The notes below the pieces were generated by a model. That model worked only from the letters and a program-made list of their open reading frames with translations, was not told the DNA's origin and ran no database searches. From Neisseria lisongii (GTDB lineage: Bacteria; Pseudomonadota; Gammaproteobacteria; Burkholderiales; Neisseriaceae), in contig NZ_CP116766.1 of assembly GCF_028463985.1 (NCBI RefSeq), forward strand, positions 992,001-1,056,000: a stretch of 64,000 bases of DNA, in the 5' to 3' direction. The first letter of the stretch is position 1. The number at the start of each line of letters is the position of its first letter. Positions 8,533-17,153 of this stretch are shown here, piece by piece. The position numbers and the translations under genes are program-made.

Positions 8533-8976
8533 TCAGACGGCCTCGGCACGCAGGGTTTCCAGCACTTCCTGCGCATGGTCTGCTACTTTGACTTTGCGCC
8601 ATTCATGCACGATTTCACCTTGGGCGTTTAATACAAATGTACTGCGTTCGATACCCAAATGCTCTTTGCCGTAGAGTTTTTTCAGCTTGATGACGTCAAA
8701 CAGTTTGCACACGGTTTCATCGGCATCGCTCAATAACTCAAACTGAAAGCCTTGTTTGGTGCAGAAATTTTGGTGGGTTTTCACGCTGTCTCGTGAAATG
8801 CCGACCACGGTATAGCCCAAAGCCTGAAATTCGGGGAGGCGGGCATTGAAATCCAAGCCTTCGGTGGTGCAACCCGGCGTATTGTCTTTCGGATAAAAAT
8901 ACACCACCAGCGGCAGATGTGCCGCCGAATCGAATACGCCGCCATTGCTTGAGGGCAAAGTGAAATGGTAAGACAT
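8533..8976 (-). CDS. bcp: Thioredoxin-dependent peroxiredoxin, Bcp/PrxQ family
   Basis: Reduces hydrogen peroxide and organic hydroperoxides in the cytoplasm. The 147 residues contain the peroxidatic motif DNTPGCTTE. The resolving cysteine five residues downstream, present in E. coli Bcp, is replaced by Leu, so this is an atypical or 1-Cys member, unless one of the later cysteines (FCTK, VCKL) takes the role. The start follows AAGGAGCG. The C-terminal RAEAV and stop are DUS-encoded. It lies 7 bp from xerD and 10 bp from trpD, so the three may form one operon. Confidence 0.92.
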   Translation of the reverse strand: MSYHFTLPSSNGGVFDSAAHLPLVVYFYPKDNTPGCTTEGLDFNARLPEFQALGYTVVGISRDSVKTHQNFCTKQGFQFELLSDADETVCKLFDVIKLKKLYGKEHLGIERSTFVLNAQGEIVHEWRKVKVADHAQEVLETLRAEAV

Positions 8977-8986
8977 AATGCGCTCC

Positions 8987-10021
8987 TTATGATGATGCCG
9001 CCTGACGGCTGAATGCGATAAAGGCTTCTTTTTTCGCCATTGCTTTGCCCGAATCAATCGCTTCACGGGCAGCTTCCACACCCACCGCCAGCGATTCGGC
9101 CACATTACCGGCATAAAGTGCGGCGGCGGCGTTCAGCAAGACAATATCTCTGGCCGCACCGTGTTTGCCGCTCAATACTTCGTCGATTTTCAATAAAGAT
9201 TCCCGACTGTCGGCCACTTTGATGTCGTCCAGATTGTTGCGGATTTCAATACCGAAATCTTCGGGGCTGATGTCGTATTCCCGGATTGTACCGTCTTTCA
9301 GTTCGGCCACACGGGTTGTGCCGGTCAGCGTGATTTCGTCCAAACCGCCCTCGCCGCACACCACCAAAACATGTTTTGAACCAAGCTGCTGCAATACCCG
9401 CGACAAAATGCCGCACAAATCGATATGGAACACGCCCAAAAGCTGATTGGCAGCGTTTGCCGGATTGGTCAGCGGGCCGAGAATATTGAAAATACTGCGG
9501 AAACCGAGCGAGCGGCGCACCGGCGCAACATGGCGCATGGCGCTGTGGTGGTTTTGGGCAAACATAAAGCCGATACCGGTTTGGCGGATACTCTGCGCCA
9601 CCTGTTCCGGCGACAGGTTCAAAACCACGCCCATCTGCTCCATCACGTCCGCCGCCCCGCTGGAAGACGACACCGAACGGCCGCCGTGTTTGGCGACTTT
9701 CGCCCCCGCCGCCGCCGCCACAAACATAGAAGCAGTCGAAACATTAAAAGTTTTCGCCCCATCGCCGCCGGTGCCGACAATATCCACCACATCATCAGCA
9801 TTATCCAGCGGCACTTTGGTCGAAAATTCACGCATTACCGAAGCGGCGGCAGTAATTTCAGAAACAGTTTCCACCTTAATCCGCAGACCGGTCAGAATGG
9901 CGGCAATTTGCTCGGGCGGCACTTGCCCGCTCATAATCTGACGCATCAAATCGGTCATCTCATCGTAAAAAAGCTCGTTGTTGCTGATCAGGCGCTCAAT
10001 GGCCTGTTGCGGCGTAATCAT
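8987..10021 (-). CDS. trpD: Anthranilate phosphoribosyltransferase
   Basis: Transfers phosphoribose from PRPP to anthranilate, the second step of tryptophan synthesis. The 344 residues are full length, with the PRPP/anthranilate signature GTGGDG at 83-88, HGGRSVSSSSG and HHSAMRHVAPVRRSLG. The start follows AAGGAAG. trpG lies upstream on the same strand but is separated by an AT-rich lipoprotein gene. trpE and the rest of the pathway are not in the window. Confidence 0.96.
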   Translation of the reverse strand: MITPQQAIERLISNNELFYDEMTDLMRQIMSGQVPPEQIAAILTGLRIKVETVSEITAAASVMREFSTKVPLDNADDVVDIVGTGGDGAKTFNVSTASMFVAAAAGAKVAKHGGRSVSSSSGAADVMEQMGVVLNLSPEQVAQSIRQTGIGFMFAQNHHSAMRHVAPVRRSLGFRSIFNILGPLTNPANAANQLLGVFHIDLCGILSRVLQQLGSKHVLVVCGEGGLDEITLTGTTRVAELKDGTIREYDISPEDFGIEIRNNLDDIKVADSRESLLKIDEVLSGKHGAARDIVLLNAAAALYAGNVAESLAVGVEAAREAIDSGKAMAKKEAFIAFSRQAASS

Positions 10022-10060
10022 GATTTCTTCCTTTATGTGTCCGATTGCTTTATACCGTCT

Positions 10061-10555
10061 TTAGTGAAAAATATCCGCCAACACAATTTTGGCAGCAATA
10101 TCTCGGGCAGCATTTTTCACGACATTTTTGGGATTGCCGCCAAATGCACCAATAGAAAGTGTTGCTTGTGTCGTAAATGTAGCGAGTACTTTACCCTTTT
10201 CACCTGCTTTTGTACTGATAACCTTGACTTTGATATCAGCTCTTGCCTTGCCTGCACCAAAGCCGACAAAATAGCGTAACGCACGATTTCCCTTGTTATA
10301 AATAATCTTATATTTGATTTCCGTATCTACAGGCTGATCTTGGTTAATATGTCTTCTTAACTGATTGTCTAAAACCCTCTCAAAATACGTATTGATCGCA
10401 TTCAACTCAGGATTTTGTTGCGAACCTTCATCAACAATCTGATAGTTATACTGAGTAGGAGCAGCGTTATCGGCTTGCACAAGAGTTCTGGTACTTGTAC
10501 AGGCCGTCATTGCCAAAATACCTAATGTGATAAAAAGAATTTTAAGTTTTGACAT
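10061..10555 (-). CDS. Predicted lipoprotein, DUF4410-like
   Basis: A 164-residue protein with a type II signal peptide and lipobox (AMTAC, Cys at about 19), so probably membrane-anchored in the periplasm or outer membrane. The mature part resembles DUF4410 proteins, with a conserved glycine-rich GFGAGKARADIKVKV strand region and an amphipathic C-terminal helix; its role is unknown. A strong GGGGAG ribosome site precedes the ATG. The base composition is more AT-rich than trpD and trpG on either side, suggesting insertion into an ancestral trpG-trpD pair. The DUF assignment is from memory and not certain. Confidence 0.75.
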   Translation of the reverse strand: MSKLKILFITLGILAMTACTSTRTLVQADNAAPTQYNYQIVDEGSQQNPELNAINTYFERVLDNQLRRHINQDQPVDTEIKYKIIYNKGNRALRYFVGFGAGKARADIKVKVISTKAGEKGKVLATFTTQATLSIGAFGGNPKNVVKNAARDIAAKIVLADIFH

Positions 10556-10627
10556 AAAAATCTCCCCTTATTTAATAAATATAGCTGAAACAAAAAAACA
10601 GTTTTTCAGACGGCCTGCAAATATCTT

Positions 10628-11206
10628 TTAATGCTGCGGTTTGAATTCTTCCAGAAAATTGCGCAGCATTTCATGGCCGTGTTCGGTCAGCAGCGCCTCA
10701 GGGTGGAACTGCACGCCCTCCACCGCATACGTTTTATGGCGCAAGCCCATAATTTCGCCGTCTTCCGTCCATGCGCTCACTTCCAGACATTCCGGCAGCG
10801 ATTCACGTTCGACCGCCAAGCTGTGGTAGCGGGTGCAGTTCACCGGATTGGGCAGATTGCGGAACATGCCCGTGCCGTTATGCAGCACCGGCGACACTTT
10901 GCCGTGCATCAGCGTTTTTGCCCGCACCACTTTGCCGCCGAATGCCTCACCCATGGTTTGATGTCCCAAACACACGCCCATAATCGGCAGTTTGCCGGCA
11001 AAATGCTGCATGGCCGCCACCGAAATGCCCGCCTCTTTCGGCGAACACGGCCCCGGCCCGATCACCAGATAATCAGGGTTCAGGGCTTCAATTTCCGCCA
11101 AAGTAATATCGTCATTGCAGCGCACCAGCACTTCCTGACCCAATTCGGCAAAATATTGAACAATGTTGTAGGTAAAACTGTCGTAGTTATCGATAAAGAG
11201 CAGCAT
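10628..11206 (-). CDS. trpG: Anthranilate synthase component II (glutamine amidotransferase)
   Basis: Provides ammonia from glutamine to TrpE; in some bacteria the same subunit also serves PabB for folate synthesis. The 192 residues are full length, with the class I amidotransferase triad: Cys79 in MGVCLGHQ, and His168 and Glu170 in FHPEALLTEHG. The oxyanion-side GPGPCSP motif is at 50-56. A short AGG ribosome site precedes the ATG. Confidence 0.95.
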   Translation of the reverse strand: MLLFIDNYDSFTYNIVQYFAELGQEVLVRCNDDITLAEIEALNPDYLVIGPGPCSPKEAGISVAAMQHFAGKLPIMGVCLGHQTMGEAFGGKVVRAKTLMHGKVSPVLHNGTGMFRNLPNPVNCTRYHSLAVERESLPECLEVSAWTEDGEIMGLRHKTYAVEGVQFHPEALLTEHGHEMLRNFLEEFKPQH

Positions 11207-11319
11207 AATGCAACCTGTTTATACATAAATGGCAATGTCGCAATAATGGCACAATTAGCGTTTTTCTACTAGCCCCGATGCCGTCTGAAAACTGCTTTCC
11301 CAAAGATAAACAGCCGCAC

Positions 11320-12276
11320 CTACAAGCTCCGTCGGCTGTCAAACCGCCGGCGTACGCCGCTGATCGGATCGTCAAATTCAATGCTTTTTGCCAGCAGTTT
11401 TAACGGCTTATCATAATCTTCCAACCCCGCCGCCAGCGGTTCGGGATACAGCGCATCATTGACAATCGGCATCCCCAAACTGAGCATATGCACCCGAAGC
11501 TGGTGTTTTTTGCCGGTGTGCGGATACAGGCGGTATAAGCTGTATTCGCCGCGGTTTTCCAGCAAATCTACCGTGGTAAACGCATTCGGTTCGCCCGCCG
11601 TTTCCTGCGTCAGATAAAATTGTTCTCCCCGCTCCATGCGTGAGCAAATATGGTGCGGATAATTTAAATCCAAACGGGTCGGCGCAAGGGCTTCGTAGGT
11701 TTTGGTAACGGTTTTGTTTTGGAACATGGTTTGATAATCCCGCCGGGATTCGGGGCGGTGCGACAGTAAAATCACGCCGGCGGTGTCTTTATCCAAACGG
11801 TGCAGCGGCGTGATGTCGGCCACATTCAAATGTTGCAGCTCCGGCCGCAGCCGCAGGCGGGTCAGCAGCGTTTCCCTCAAAAAACGGCCGCTGGGCGTTA
11901 CCGGCAGGAAATGCGGTTTGTCCACCACAATCAAATGTTCATCAATATGCAGAATTTCTTCGGCAAACGGAATCGGTAGCTCATGCTTCCGGCTGATTTC
12001 CCGATAATAAAACACGGTTTTCCCCGCTGCAAACGGCGTTTGCACATTTAATGCCCGCCCCGCTTCGTCCACCACAAACCCGCTTTCCAGCCGCCGCCGC
12101 CAGCCTTCTTCGCCGACAAAGGGAAAACGTTCGCATAAAAACGCCAGCAGTGGCAAACCGTAAAAACGTTTGTCGTGCGGCAGCACCAGATAGCTGGGCT
12201 TGACCCCGTCCAACAGGGGCAGAGGGCTTAAAGGTCGGCTCATGGGCGTTTTTTCCGAATCAATACAGGCCGCCAT
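11320..12276 (-). CDS. RluA-family pseudouridine synthase
   Basis: Isomerises uridine to pseudouridine in rRNA or tRNA; the exact target is not evident. The 318 residues hold the RluA motif HRLDKDTAG at 159-167 with catalytic Asp162, and HTGKKHQLRVH later. There is no clear S4 domain motif at the N-terminus, which resembles the RluA subfamily annotated on proteobacterial 23S rRNA and tRNA synthases. Two starts are possible: the ATG at 12276 has a better ribosome site (AGGG), while MSRPLSPLP at 12243 may be the conserved one. Confidence 0.85.
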   Translation of the reverse strand: MAACIDSEKTPMSRPLSPLPLLDGVKPSYLVLPHDKRFYGLPLLAFLCERFPFVGEEGWRRRLESGFVVDEAGRALNVQTPFAAGKTVFYYREISRKHELPIPFAEEILHIDEHLIVVDKPHFLPVTPSGRFLRETLLTRLRLRPELQHLNVADITPLHRLDKDTAGVILLSHRPESRRDYQTMFQNKTVTKTYEALAPTRLDLNYPHHICSRMERGEQFYLTQETAGEPNAFTTVDLLENRGEYSLYRLYPHTGKKHQLRVHMLSLGMPIVNDALYPEPLAAGLEDYDKPLKLLAKSIEFDDPISGVRRRFDSRRSL

Positions 12277-12366
12277 TTTACCCTGTTATGCCGCCGCTTG
12301 GCAGAGGCCGTCTGAAAAACGGCTGTCGTGAATTTCACAACACGCCAACAAACTGTAAAAATCGGC

Positions 12367-12372
12367 TATAAT
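12367..12372 (+). promoter_or_regulatory. -10 box candidate of hisS
   Basis: TATAAT is 33 bp upstream of the hisS ATG. No good -35 hexamer is found at 16-18 bp, so the promoter assignment rests on the -10 box alone. Confidence 0.4.
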
Positions 12373-12404
12373 TACCCCCTATTTTTGATGAAACCCTTTG
12401 CAAC

Positions 12405-13700
12405 ATGGCACAAAAAATCCAATCCGTAAAAGGCATGAACGACCTTTTGCCTGTCGAACAGAAAGATTTCAAACTCACCGCCGCCTTTTGGCAGGCGTTT
12501 GAAGACACCGTTACCCGCTGGACAAAATCCTACGGCTATCAGCAAATCCGTACACCGATTGTCGAGCAGACCGGTCTGTTTGTCCGTTCTATCGGCGAAG
12601 AAACCGATGTAGTCGGCAAAGAAATGTACACTTTTTCCGATTCCAACGATGCCTTAAGCCTCAGCCTGCGGCCGGAAGGCACGGCTTCCTGTCTGCGCGC
12701 CGTGGTCGAACACAACCTGCTCTACAATAATCCGCAAAAACTGTGGTATATGGGGCCGATGTTCCGCCGCGAACGCCCGCAAAAAGGCCGCTACCGCCAG
12801 TTTCACCAAGTCGGCATCGAAGCCTTGGGCTTTGAAGGCCCCGACATTGATGCCGAAATTGTCGCTATGTCCGCCGATTTGTGGCAGAAACTGGGCATTG
12901 CCGAACATCTGACCTTGGAAATCAACAGCTTGGGCAACCGTGAAGAACGTGCCGCACACCGTGCCGCCTTGGTCGCCTATTTGAGCAGCCACGAAGAGAA
13001 GTTGGACGAAGACAGCAAACGCCGTCTGAAAACCAACCCGCTGCGGGTGCTCGACAGCAAAAACCCCGATTTGCAGGACATCTGCAACGCCGCTCCCCGC
13101 CTGACCGACTATTTGGGCGAAGAATCACTGGCGCATTACCAACGTTTCAAAGCCATGCTCGGCGGTTTGAACATCGCCTATGTGGAAAATCCACGCTTGG
13201 TACGGGGTTTGGATTATTACAACCACACCGTTTTTGAATGGACCACCGACAAACTCGGCGCACAGGCAACCGTGTGCGGCGGCGGCCGTTATGACGGGCT
13301 GATTGAAGAATTGGGCGGTAAACCCGCCGCTTCCATCGGTTTCGCCATGGGCATCGAACGCCTGTTGCTGCTGGTGGCGGAATACGGTTCGCTCCAAGCT
13401 GATGCCGCCCCCGATGTGTACACCGTCCATCAGAGCGAAGGTGCCGATTTGCAGGCAATGAAATACGCCCAAACCCTGCGTGCCGCCGGTTTCAACGTCT
13501 TGCAGCATTCCGGCTACCAAAGTCTGAAAGCGCAAATGAAAAAAGCCGACAACAGCGGCGCACGTTTTGTGCTGATTGTGGCGCAGGACGAACTGGCCGC
13601 CCAAACGGTTACGCTCAAAGACATGCAGGGCAAACACCCGCAGCAGACCGTTGCCGCCGCCGATTTGATTCATACTTTACAACAATGGAAGAACGCATAA
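12405..13700 (+). CDS. hisS: Histidyl-tRNA synthetase
   Basis: Charges tRNA-His. The 431 residues form a class II synthetase, with motif 2 around MFRRERPQKGRYRQFHQ, the histidine A motif LVRGLDYYNHTVFEW, motif 3 GGGRYDGL and GIGFAMGIERLLLL-like sequence, and a C-terminal anticodon-binding domain. yfgM starts directly after its stop codon, so the two are cotranscribed, as in many proteobacteria. Confidence 0.97.
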   Translation: MAQKIQSVKGMNDLLPVEQKDFKLTAAFWQAFEDTVTRWTKSYGYQQIRTPIVEQTGLFVRSIGEETDVVGKEMYTFSDSNDALSLSLRPEGTASCLRAVVEHNLLYNNPQKLWYMGPMFRRERPQKGRYRQFHQVGIEALGFEGPDIDAEIVAMSADLWQKLGIAEHLTLEINSLGNREERAAHRAALVAYLSSHEEKLDEDSKRRLKTNPLRVLDSKNPDLQDICNAAPRLTDYLGEESLAHYQRFKAMLGGLNIAYVENPRLVRGLDYYNHTVFEWTTDKLGAQATVCGGGRYDGLIEELGGKPAASIGFAMGIERLLLLVAEYGSLQADAAPDVYTVHQSEGADLQAMKYAQTLRAAGFNVLQHSGYQSLKAQMKKADNSGARFVLIVAQDELAAQTVTLKDMQGKHPQQTVAAADLIHTLQQWKNA

Positions 13701-14330
13701 ATGGCCGCCCATATCGAAGAACAACAGGAATTAGACAATTTCAAATATTTTTGGAAACGCACCGGCCGCTGGATTTTCGCCGTGCTGATTTTGGCAGCGG
13801 CCGCCTATCTGGGCTATACCGTGTACCAAAACCATCAGGCGGAAAAAAATCAGGAAGCCGCCGCTGTATTGGTCGGTTTGGTTGAAAAAGCGCAGCAAAA
13901 GGCCGATCCCAACGCCATCAACGCCGATTTGAAAAACCTGCAGGAAAACTATGCAGACACCATTTCTGCGGCACAGGCAACCCTGATGGCAGCCGCCACC
14001 GAGTTTGACGCAGGCCGTTTAGACATTGCCGCCGGCCATCTGCAATGGATTTTGAAAAACCAAAACGAGCCGCTGGTACAGGCATTGGCAGCGCAGCGTT
14101 TGGCCGTGGTTTACCTGCAGCAGAAAAAATACGATGATGCACTAAATGCCTTAAATACCAAAGTAGAAAGCGATTTCCAACCGCTGCTGCTGGAAACCAA
14201 AGGCGATGTGTACGCCGCCCAAGGCAACACCGCCGAAGCCGCCAAAACCTACCAACAGGCTTTGGATCTGCTGACCAAAGAATCGGTAAACCGTGATTTG
14301 CTGCAACTGAAAATCGACGCACAAAAATAA
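13701..14330 (+). CDS. yfgM: YfgM/YfgL-type ancillary SecYEG translocon subunit, TPR protein
   Basis: Inner-membrane protein with a periplasmic TPR-like domain; in E. coli YfgM associates with SecYEG and periplasmic chaperones. The 209 residues have a short cytoplasmic N-terminus, one membrane helix (about 24-41) and helical repeats (for example LAAQRLAVVYLQQKKYDDAL and KGDVYAAQGNTAEAAKTYQQ). The ATG immediately follows the hisS stop. In many relatives bamB follows; here the next gene is der. Confidence 0.9.
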   Translation: MAAHIEEQQELDNFKYFWKRTGRWIFAVLILAAAAYLGYTVYQNHQAEKNQEAAAVLVGLVEKAQQKADPNAINADLKNLQENYADTISAAQATLMAAATEFDAGRLDIAAGHLQWILKNQNEPLVQALAAQRLAVVYLQQKKYDDALNALNTKVESDFQPLLLETKGDVYAAQGNTAEAAKTYQQALDLLTKESVNRDLLQLKIDAQK

Positions 14331-14363
14331 GTTCCGCCCGCCGTTTTTCTCGGCAAACCCCGC

Positions 14364-14404
14364 TTTTCAGACGGCCTCGACCACTGATAAGGCCGTCTGA
14401 AAAC
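14364..14404 (+). terminator. DUS inverted-repeat terminator after yfgM
   Basis: TTTTCAGACGGCC and GGCCGTCTGAAAA are separated by a 14-nt loop, about 35 bp after yfgM. Here the DUS arms are in the order opposite to the usual hairpin. Confidence 0.6.
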
Positions 14405-14606
14405 AGCAGTGCGGTTTGCAGCAAAGCGCAACAAAAAAACAGCACCATCGGGTTGCCCGGCCGACATAATGCCGCAACCCGATATCGTCATTTATAGTGA
14501 ATATTCACGATATAAACCAAACCCACATAATATTTTGCCTGCACTGCGCAGGAAACGACAACGGCATTCCGTTTGACATCATCAATGCCGCCATAGAAAG
14601 AAAACA

Positions 14607-16064
14607 ATGAAACCAACCATCGCCTTAGTGGGCCGCCCGAATGTCGGCAAATCCACCCTGTTCAACCGCCTGACCCGCACCAAAGACGCTTTGGTACACG
14701 ACCTCCCCGGCCTGACCCGGGACCGCCATTACGGCCACGGCAAAGTCGGCAGCAAACCTTATCTGGTGATTGATACCGGCGGTTTCGAGCCGGTGGTGGA
14801 CAGCGGCATTCTGCACGAAATGGCCAAACAGACCCTGCAGGCTGTGGACGAAGCCGATGCCGTTGTCTTTCTGGTGGACGGCCGCACCGGCCTGACCCCG
14901 CAGGACAAAATCATCGCCGACCGTCTGCGCCAAAGCCCCCGCCCGGTGTATCTGGCGGTCAATAAAGGCGAAGGCGGCAACCACGCCGTATTGGCAGCCG
15001 AATTTTACGAACTGGCGCTGGGTGAGCCTTATGTGATTTCCGGCGCACACGGCGACGGCGTGTATTATCTTGTGGAAGATATTTTAGAGCAGTTCCCCGA
15101 GCCGGAAGATGAAGAAGAAACCGCCAAACATCCGGTATTTGCCGTTATCGGCCGCCCAAATGTCGGCAAATCCACGCTGGTCAATGCCGTGTTGGGCGAA
15201 GAACGGGTGATTGCCTTCGATATGGCCGGCACCACCCGGGACAGTATTCACATCGATTTCGAGCGGGAAGGCAAACCGTTTACCATTATCGACACCGCCG
15301 GCGTGCGCCGACGGGGCAAAGTCGATGAAGCGGTAGAAAAATTCTCGGTGATTAAAGCCATGCAGGCGGTCGAAGCCGCCAACGTTGCCGTCTTGGTTTT
15401 GGATGCCCAGCAAGACATCGCCGACCAAGACGCTACCATCGCCGGTTTCGCCTTAGAAGCCGGACGAGCCTTGGTGGTGGCGGTCAATAAATGGGACGGT
15501 ATCAGCGAAGAGCGCCGAGAACAAATCAAACGGGACATCAACCGCAAACTCTATTTCTTGGATTTTGCCAAATTCCATTTCATTTCCGCCCTTAAAGAGC
15601 GTGGCATCGACGGTTTGTTTGAAAGCATTCAGGCCGCCTACAACGCCGCCATGATTAAAATGCCGACCCCGAAAATCACCCGTGTGCTGCAAAGCGCCTT
15701 GGAACGCCAGCAACCGCCCCGCTCCGGCTTGGTGCGCCCGAAAATGCGTTACGCCCACCAAGGCGGCATGAATCCGCCGGTAATTGTGGTACACGGCAAC
15801 TCGCTGCACGCCGTGTCAGACAGCTACACCCGCTATCTGACGCAAACCTTCCGCAAAGCCTTCAACCTGCAAGGCACACCGCTGCGCATTCAATACAATG
15901 TTTCGGAAAATCCGTATGAAAACAAAGATGAAAAGCCGAAGAAAAAACCGCTGCGCCGTGTATCCTTGAGCAACCGCATCGAAAAACGGGAAGGCCGCAA
16001 AGAAGAAAAAAGCCGCTTCAAGAAAAAAGCCAAAGTGAGCGTGAAAAAACTGCAAAGCAAATAA
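14607..16064 (+). CDS. der: Ribosome assembly GTPase Der (EngA)
   Basis: Essential GTPase for 50S subunit maturation. The 485 residues contain two tandem G domains, each with P-loop GRPNVGKST (starting at about residue 8 and 182), G3 motifs DTGG and DTAG, and NKxD motifs (VNKGEG in the first, VNKWDG in the second), then a C-terminal KH-like domain. The tail is rich in Lys and Arg. The 276-bp gap to yfgM holds a DUS pair and no gene, so der has its own promoter. Confidence 0.96.
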   Translation: MKPTIALVGRPNVGKSTLFNRLTRTKDALVHDLPGLTRDRHYGHGKVGSKPYLVIDTGGFEPVVDSGILHEMAKQTLQAVDEADAVVFLVDGRTGLTPQDKIIADRLRQSPRPVYLAVNKGEGGNHAVLAAEFYELALGEPYVISGAHGDGVYYLVEDILEQFPEPEDEEETAKHPVFAVIGRPNVGKSTLVNAVLGEERVIAFDMAGTTRDSIHIDFEREGKPFTIIDTAGVRRRGKVDEAVEKFSVIKAMQAVEAANVAVLVLDAQQDIADQDATIAGFALEAGRALVVAVNKWDGISEERREQIKRDINRKLYFLDFAKFHFISALKERGIDGLFESIQAAYNAAMIKMPTPKITRVLQSALERQQPPRSGLVRPKMRYAHQGGMNPPVIVVHGNSLHAVSDSYTRYLTQTFRKAFNLQGTPLRIQYNVSENPYENKDEKPKKKPLRRVSLSNRIEKREGRKEEKSRFKKKAKVSVKKLQSK

Positions 16065-16074
16065 AGCAAGCCCG

Positions 16075-16124
16075 TTTTCAGACGGCCTTGGCAAGGGTAC
16101 TAAGCATACAGGCCGTCTGAAAAC
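16075..16124 (+). terminator. DUS inverted-repeat terminator after der
   Basis: A TTTTCAGACGGCC arm and a GGCCGTCTGAAAA arm are separated by about 23 nt, starting 11 bp after der. The longer loop makes the hairpin weaker than others in the window. Confidence 0.55.
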
Positions 16125-16177
16125 AGACAAACATGCCGCCATAACGCAAAAAAATGCGATTTTTTTCACCGAAACGC

Positions 16178-16206
16178 TTGGTAAAACCCAAATTCAAGGC
16201 TACAAT
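16178..16206 (+). promoter_or_regulatory. Predicted sigma-70 promoter of hfq
   Basis: TTGGTA at 16178-16183, a 17-bp spacer and TACAAT at 16201-16206, ending 58 bp before the hfq ATG. Both hexamers are close to the consensus. Confidence 0.6.
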
Positions 16207-16264
16207 TCAAAAACGGCTGATTTCAGACAAGCCATCTTAAAATCATAATAACGGAGTAAAAAAC

Positions 16265-16552
16265 ATGACAGCTAAAGGACAAATGTTACAAGATCCTTTT
16301 TTGAACGCCCTGCGTAAAGAGCATGTGCCGGTTTCCATCTATCTGGTAAACGGCATCAAACTGCAAGGCCAAGTCGAATCTTTCGACCAATACGTTGTAT
16401 TGCTGCGCAACACCTCGGTAACGCAAATGGTTTACAAACACGCCATTTCCACCATCGTTCCCGCCCGTGCCGTAAGCCTGCAACACGAAAACAAAGCCCC
16501 GGCCGCATCCAATCTGGTGCAGGTAGAAACCGTTCAGGCAGCTGCAGAATAA
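16265..16552 (+). CDS. hfq: RNA chaperone Hfq
   Basis: Hexameric Sm-like protein that pairs small RNAs with mRNAs. The 95 residues are close to the length of meningococcal Hfq. Sm1 covers IYLVNGIKLQGQVESFDQ and Sm2 contains YKHAISTIVPAR; the conserved N-terminal GQMLQDPFLNALRKEHVPV is intact. A GGAG ribosome site precedes the ATG. The gene has its own promoter and terminator and is not in the miaA-hfq-hflX arrangement seen in enterobacteria. Confidence 0.97.
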   Translation: MTAKGQMLQDPFLNALRKEHVPVSIYLVNGIKLQGQVESFDQYVVLLRNTSVTQMVYKHAISTIVPARAVSLQHENKAPAASNLVQVETVQAAAE

Positions 16553-16566
16553 TTGCCCACCAAGCG

Positions 16567-16602
16567 ATACCTTACTGTTTTCAGGCAGTAAGGTATTTTG
16601 TT
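16567..16602 (+). terminator. Rho-independent terminator of hfq
   Basis: A perfect 10-bp stem, TACCTTACTG and CAGTAAGGTA, with an 8-nt loop, followed by TTTTGTTTTG, starts 14 bp after the hfq stop. Confidence 0.85.
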
Positions 16603-16709
16603 TTGCACCCGCACAAATAAAGTTTCATCAAAAATAAATGTTTCAGGTACAATAGCGTAAATTCGCTATACAGCCGAAACACATTCACAACCACCCCCAA
16701 AATACCGCT

Positions 16710-17081
16710 ATGCAATACCTGATTGTCAAACACAGCCATATGTTTTTCGTTGCAGTAAGCATCTTACTGTTCAACATCCGCTTTTTCCTGCTGCAACGCC
16801 GCCCCGACAAAAGCCTCGCCGGCATTTGGAAAGCCCTTCCCCACCTCAACGACACCATGCTGCTGTTTACCGGCCTGTGGCTGATGAAAATCACCCACTT
16901 CACCCCGTTTAACGCACCATGGCTGGCAGGCAAAATCATCCTGCTGCTTGCCTACATCGCATTGGGCATGAAAATGATGCGCACCCGCCCCCGCTCCGGC
17001 GCATTCTACCTACTTTACCTCACCGCCATGGCCTGCGTTATCACCATCGTTGCCTTCGCACGTTTAAAACCCTATTTCTAA
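16710..17081 (+). CDS. SirB2-family membrane protein
   Basis: A 123-residue protein with about four hydrophobic segments and the family pattern MQYLIVKHSHM, LPHLNDTMLLFTGLWL and KIILLLAYIALGM. SirB2 proteins are small inner-membrane proteins of unknown biochemical role. A TACAAT -10 candidate is at 16648-16653, about 56 bp upstream. folK follows 72 bp downstream and may be cotranscribed. Confidence 0.85.
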   Translation: MQYLIVKHSHMFFVAVSILLFNIRFFLLQRRPDKSLAGIWKALPHLNDTMLLFTGLWLMKITHFTPFNAPWLAGKIILLLAYIALGMKMMRTRPRSGAFYLLYLTAMACVITIVAFARLKPYF

Positions 17082-17153
17082 TGCCGTCTGAAAACGCCGC
17101 ACATCAGCCCTGTCTTTATGTACGGCATTTTCAGCCCAACCGTTTCACAACCC

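Noticed and set aside
10779..10983. Short plus-strand frames opposite trpG
   Set aside because: Antisense shadows of a full-length trpG with an intact catalytic triad.
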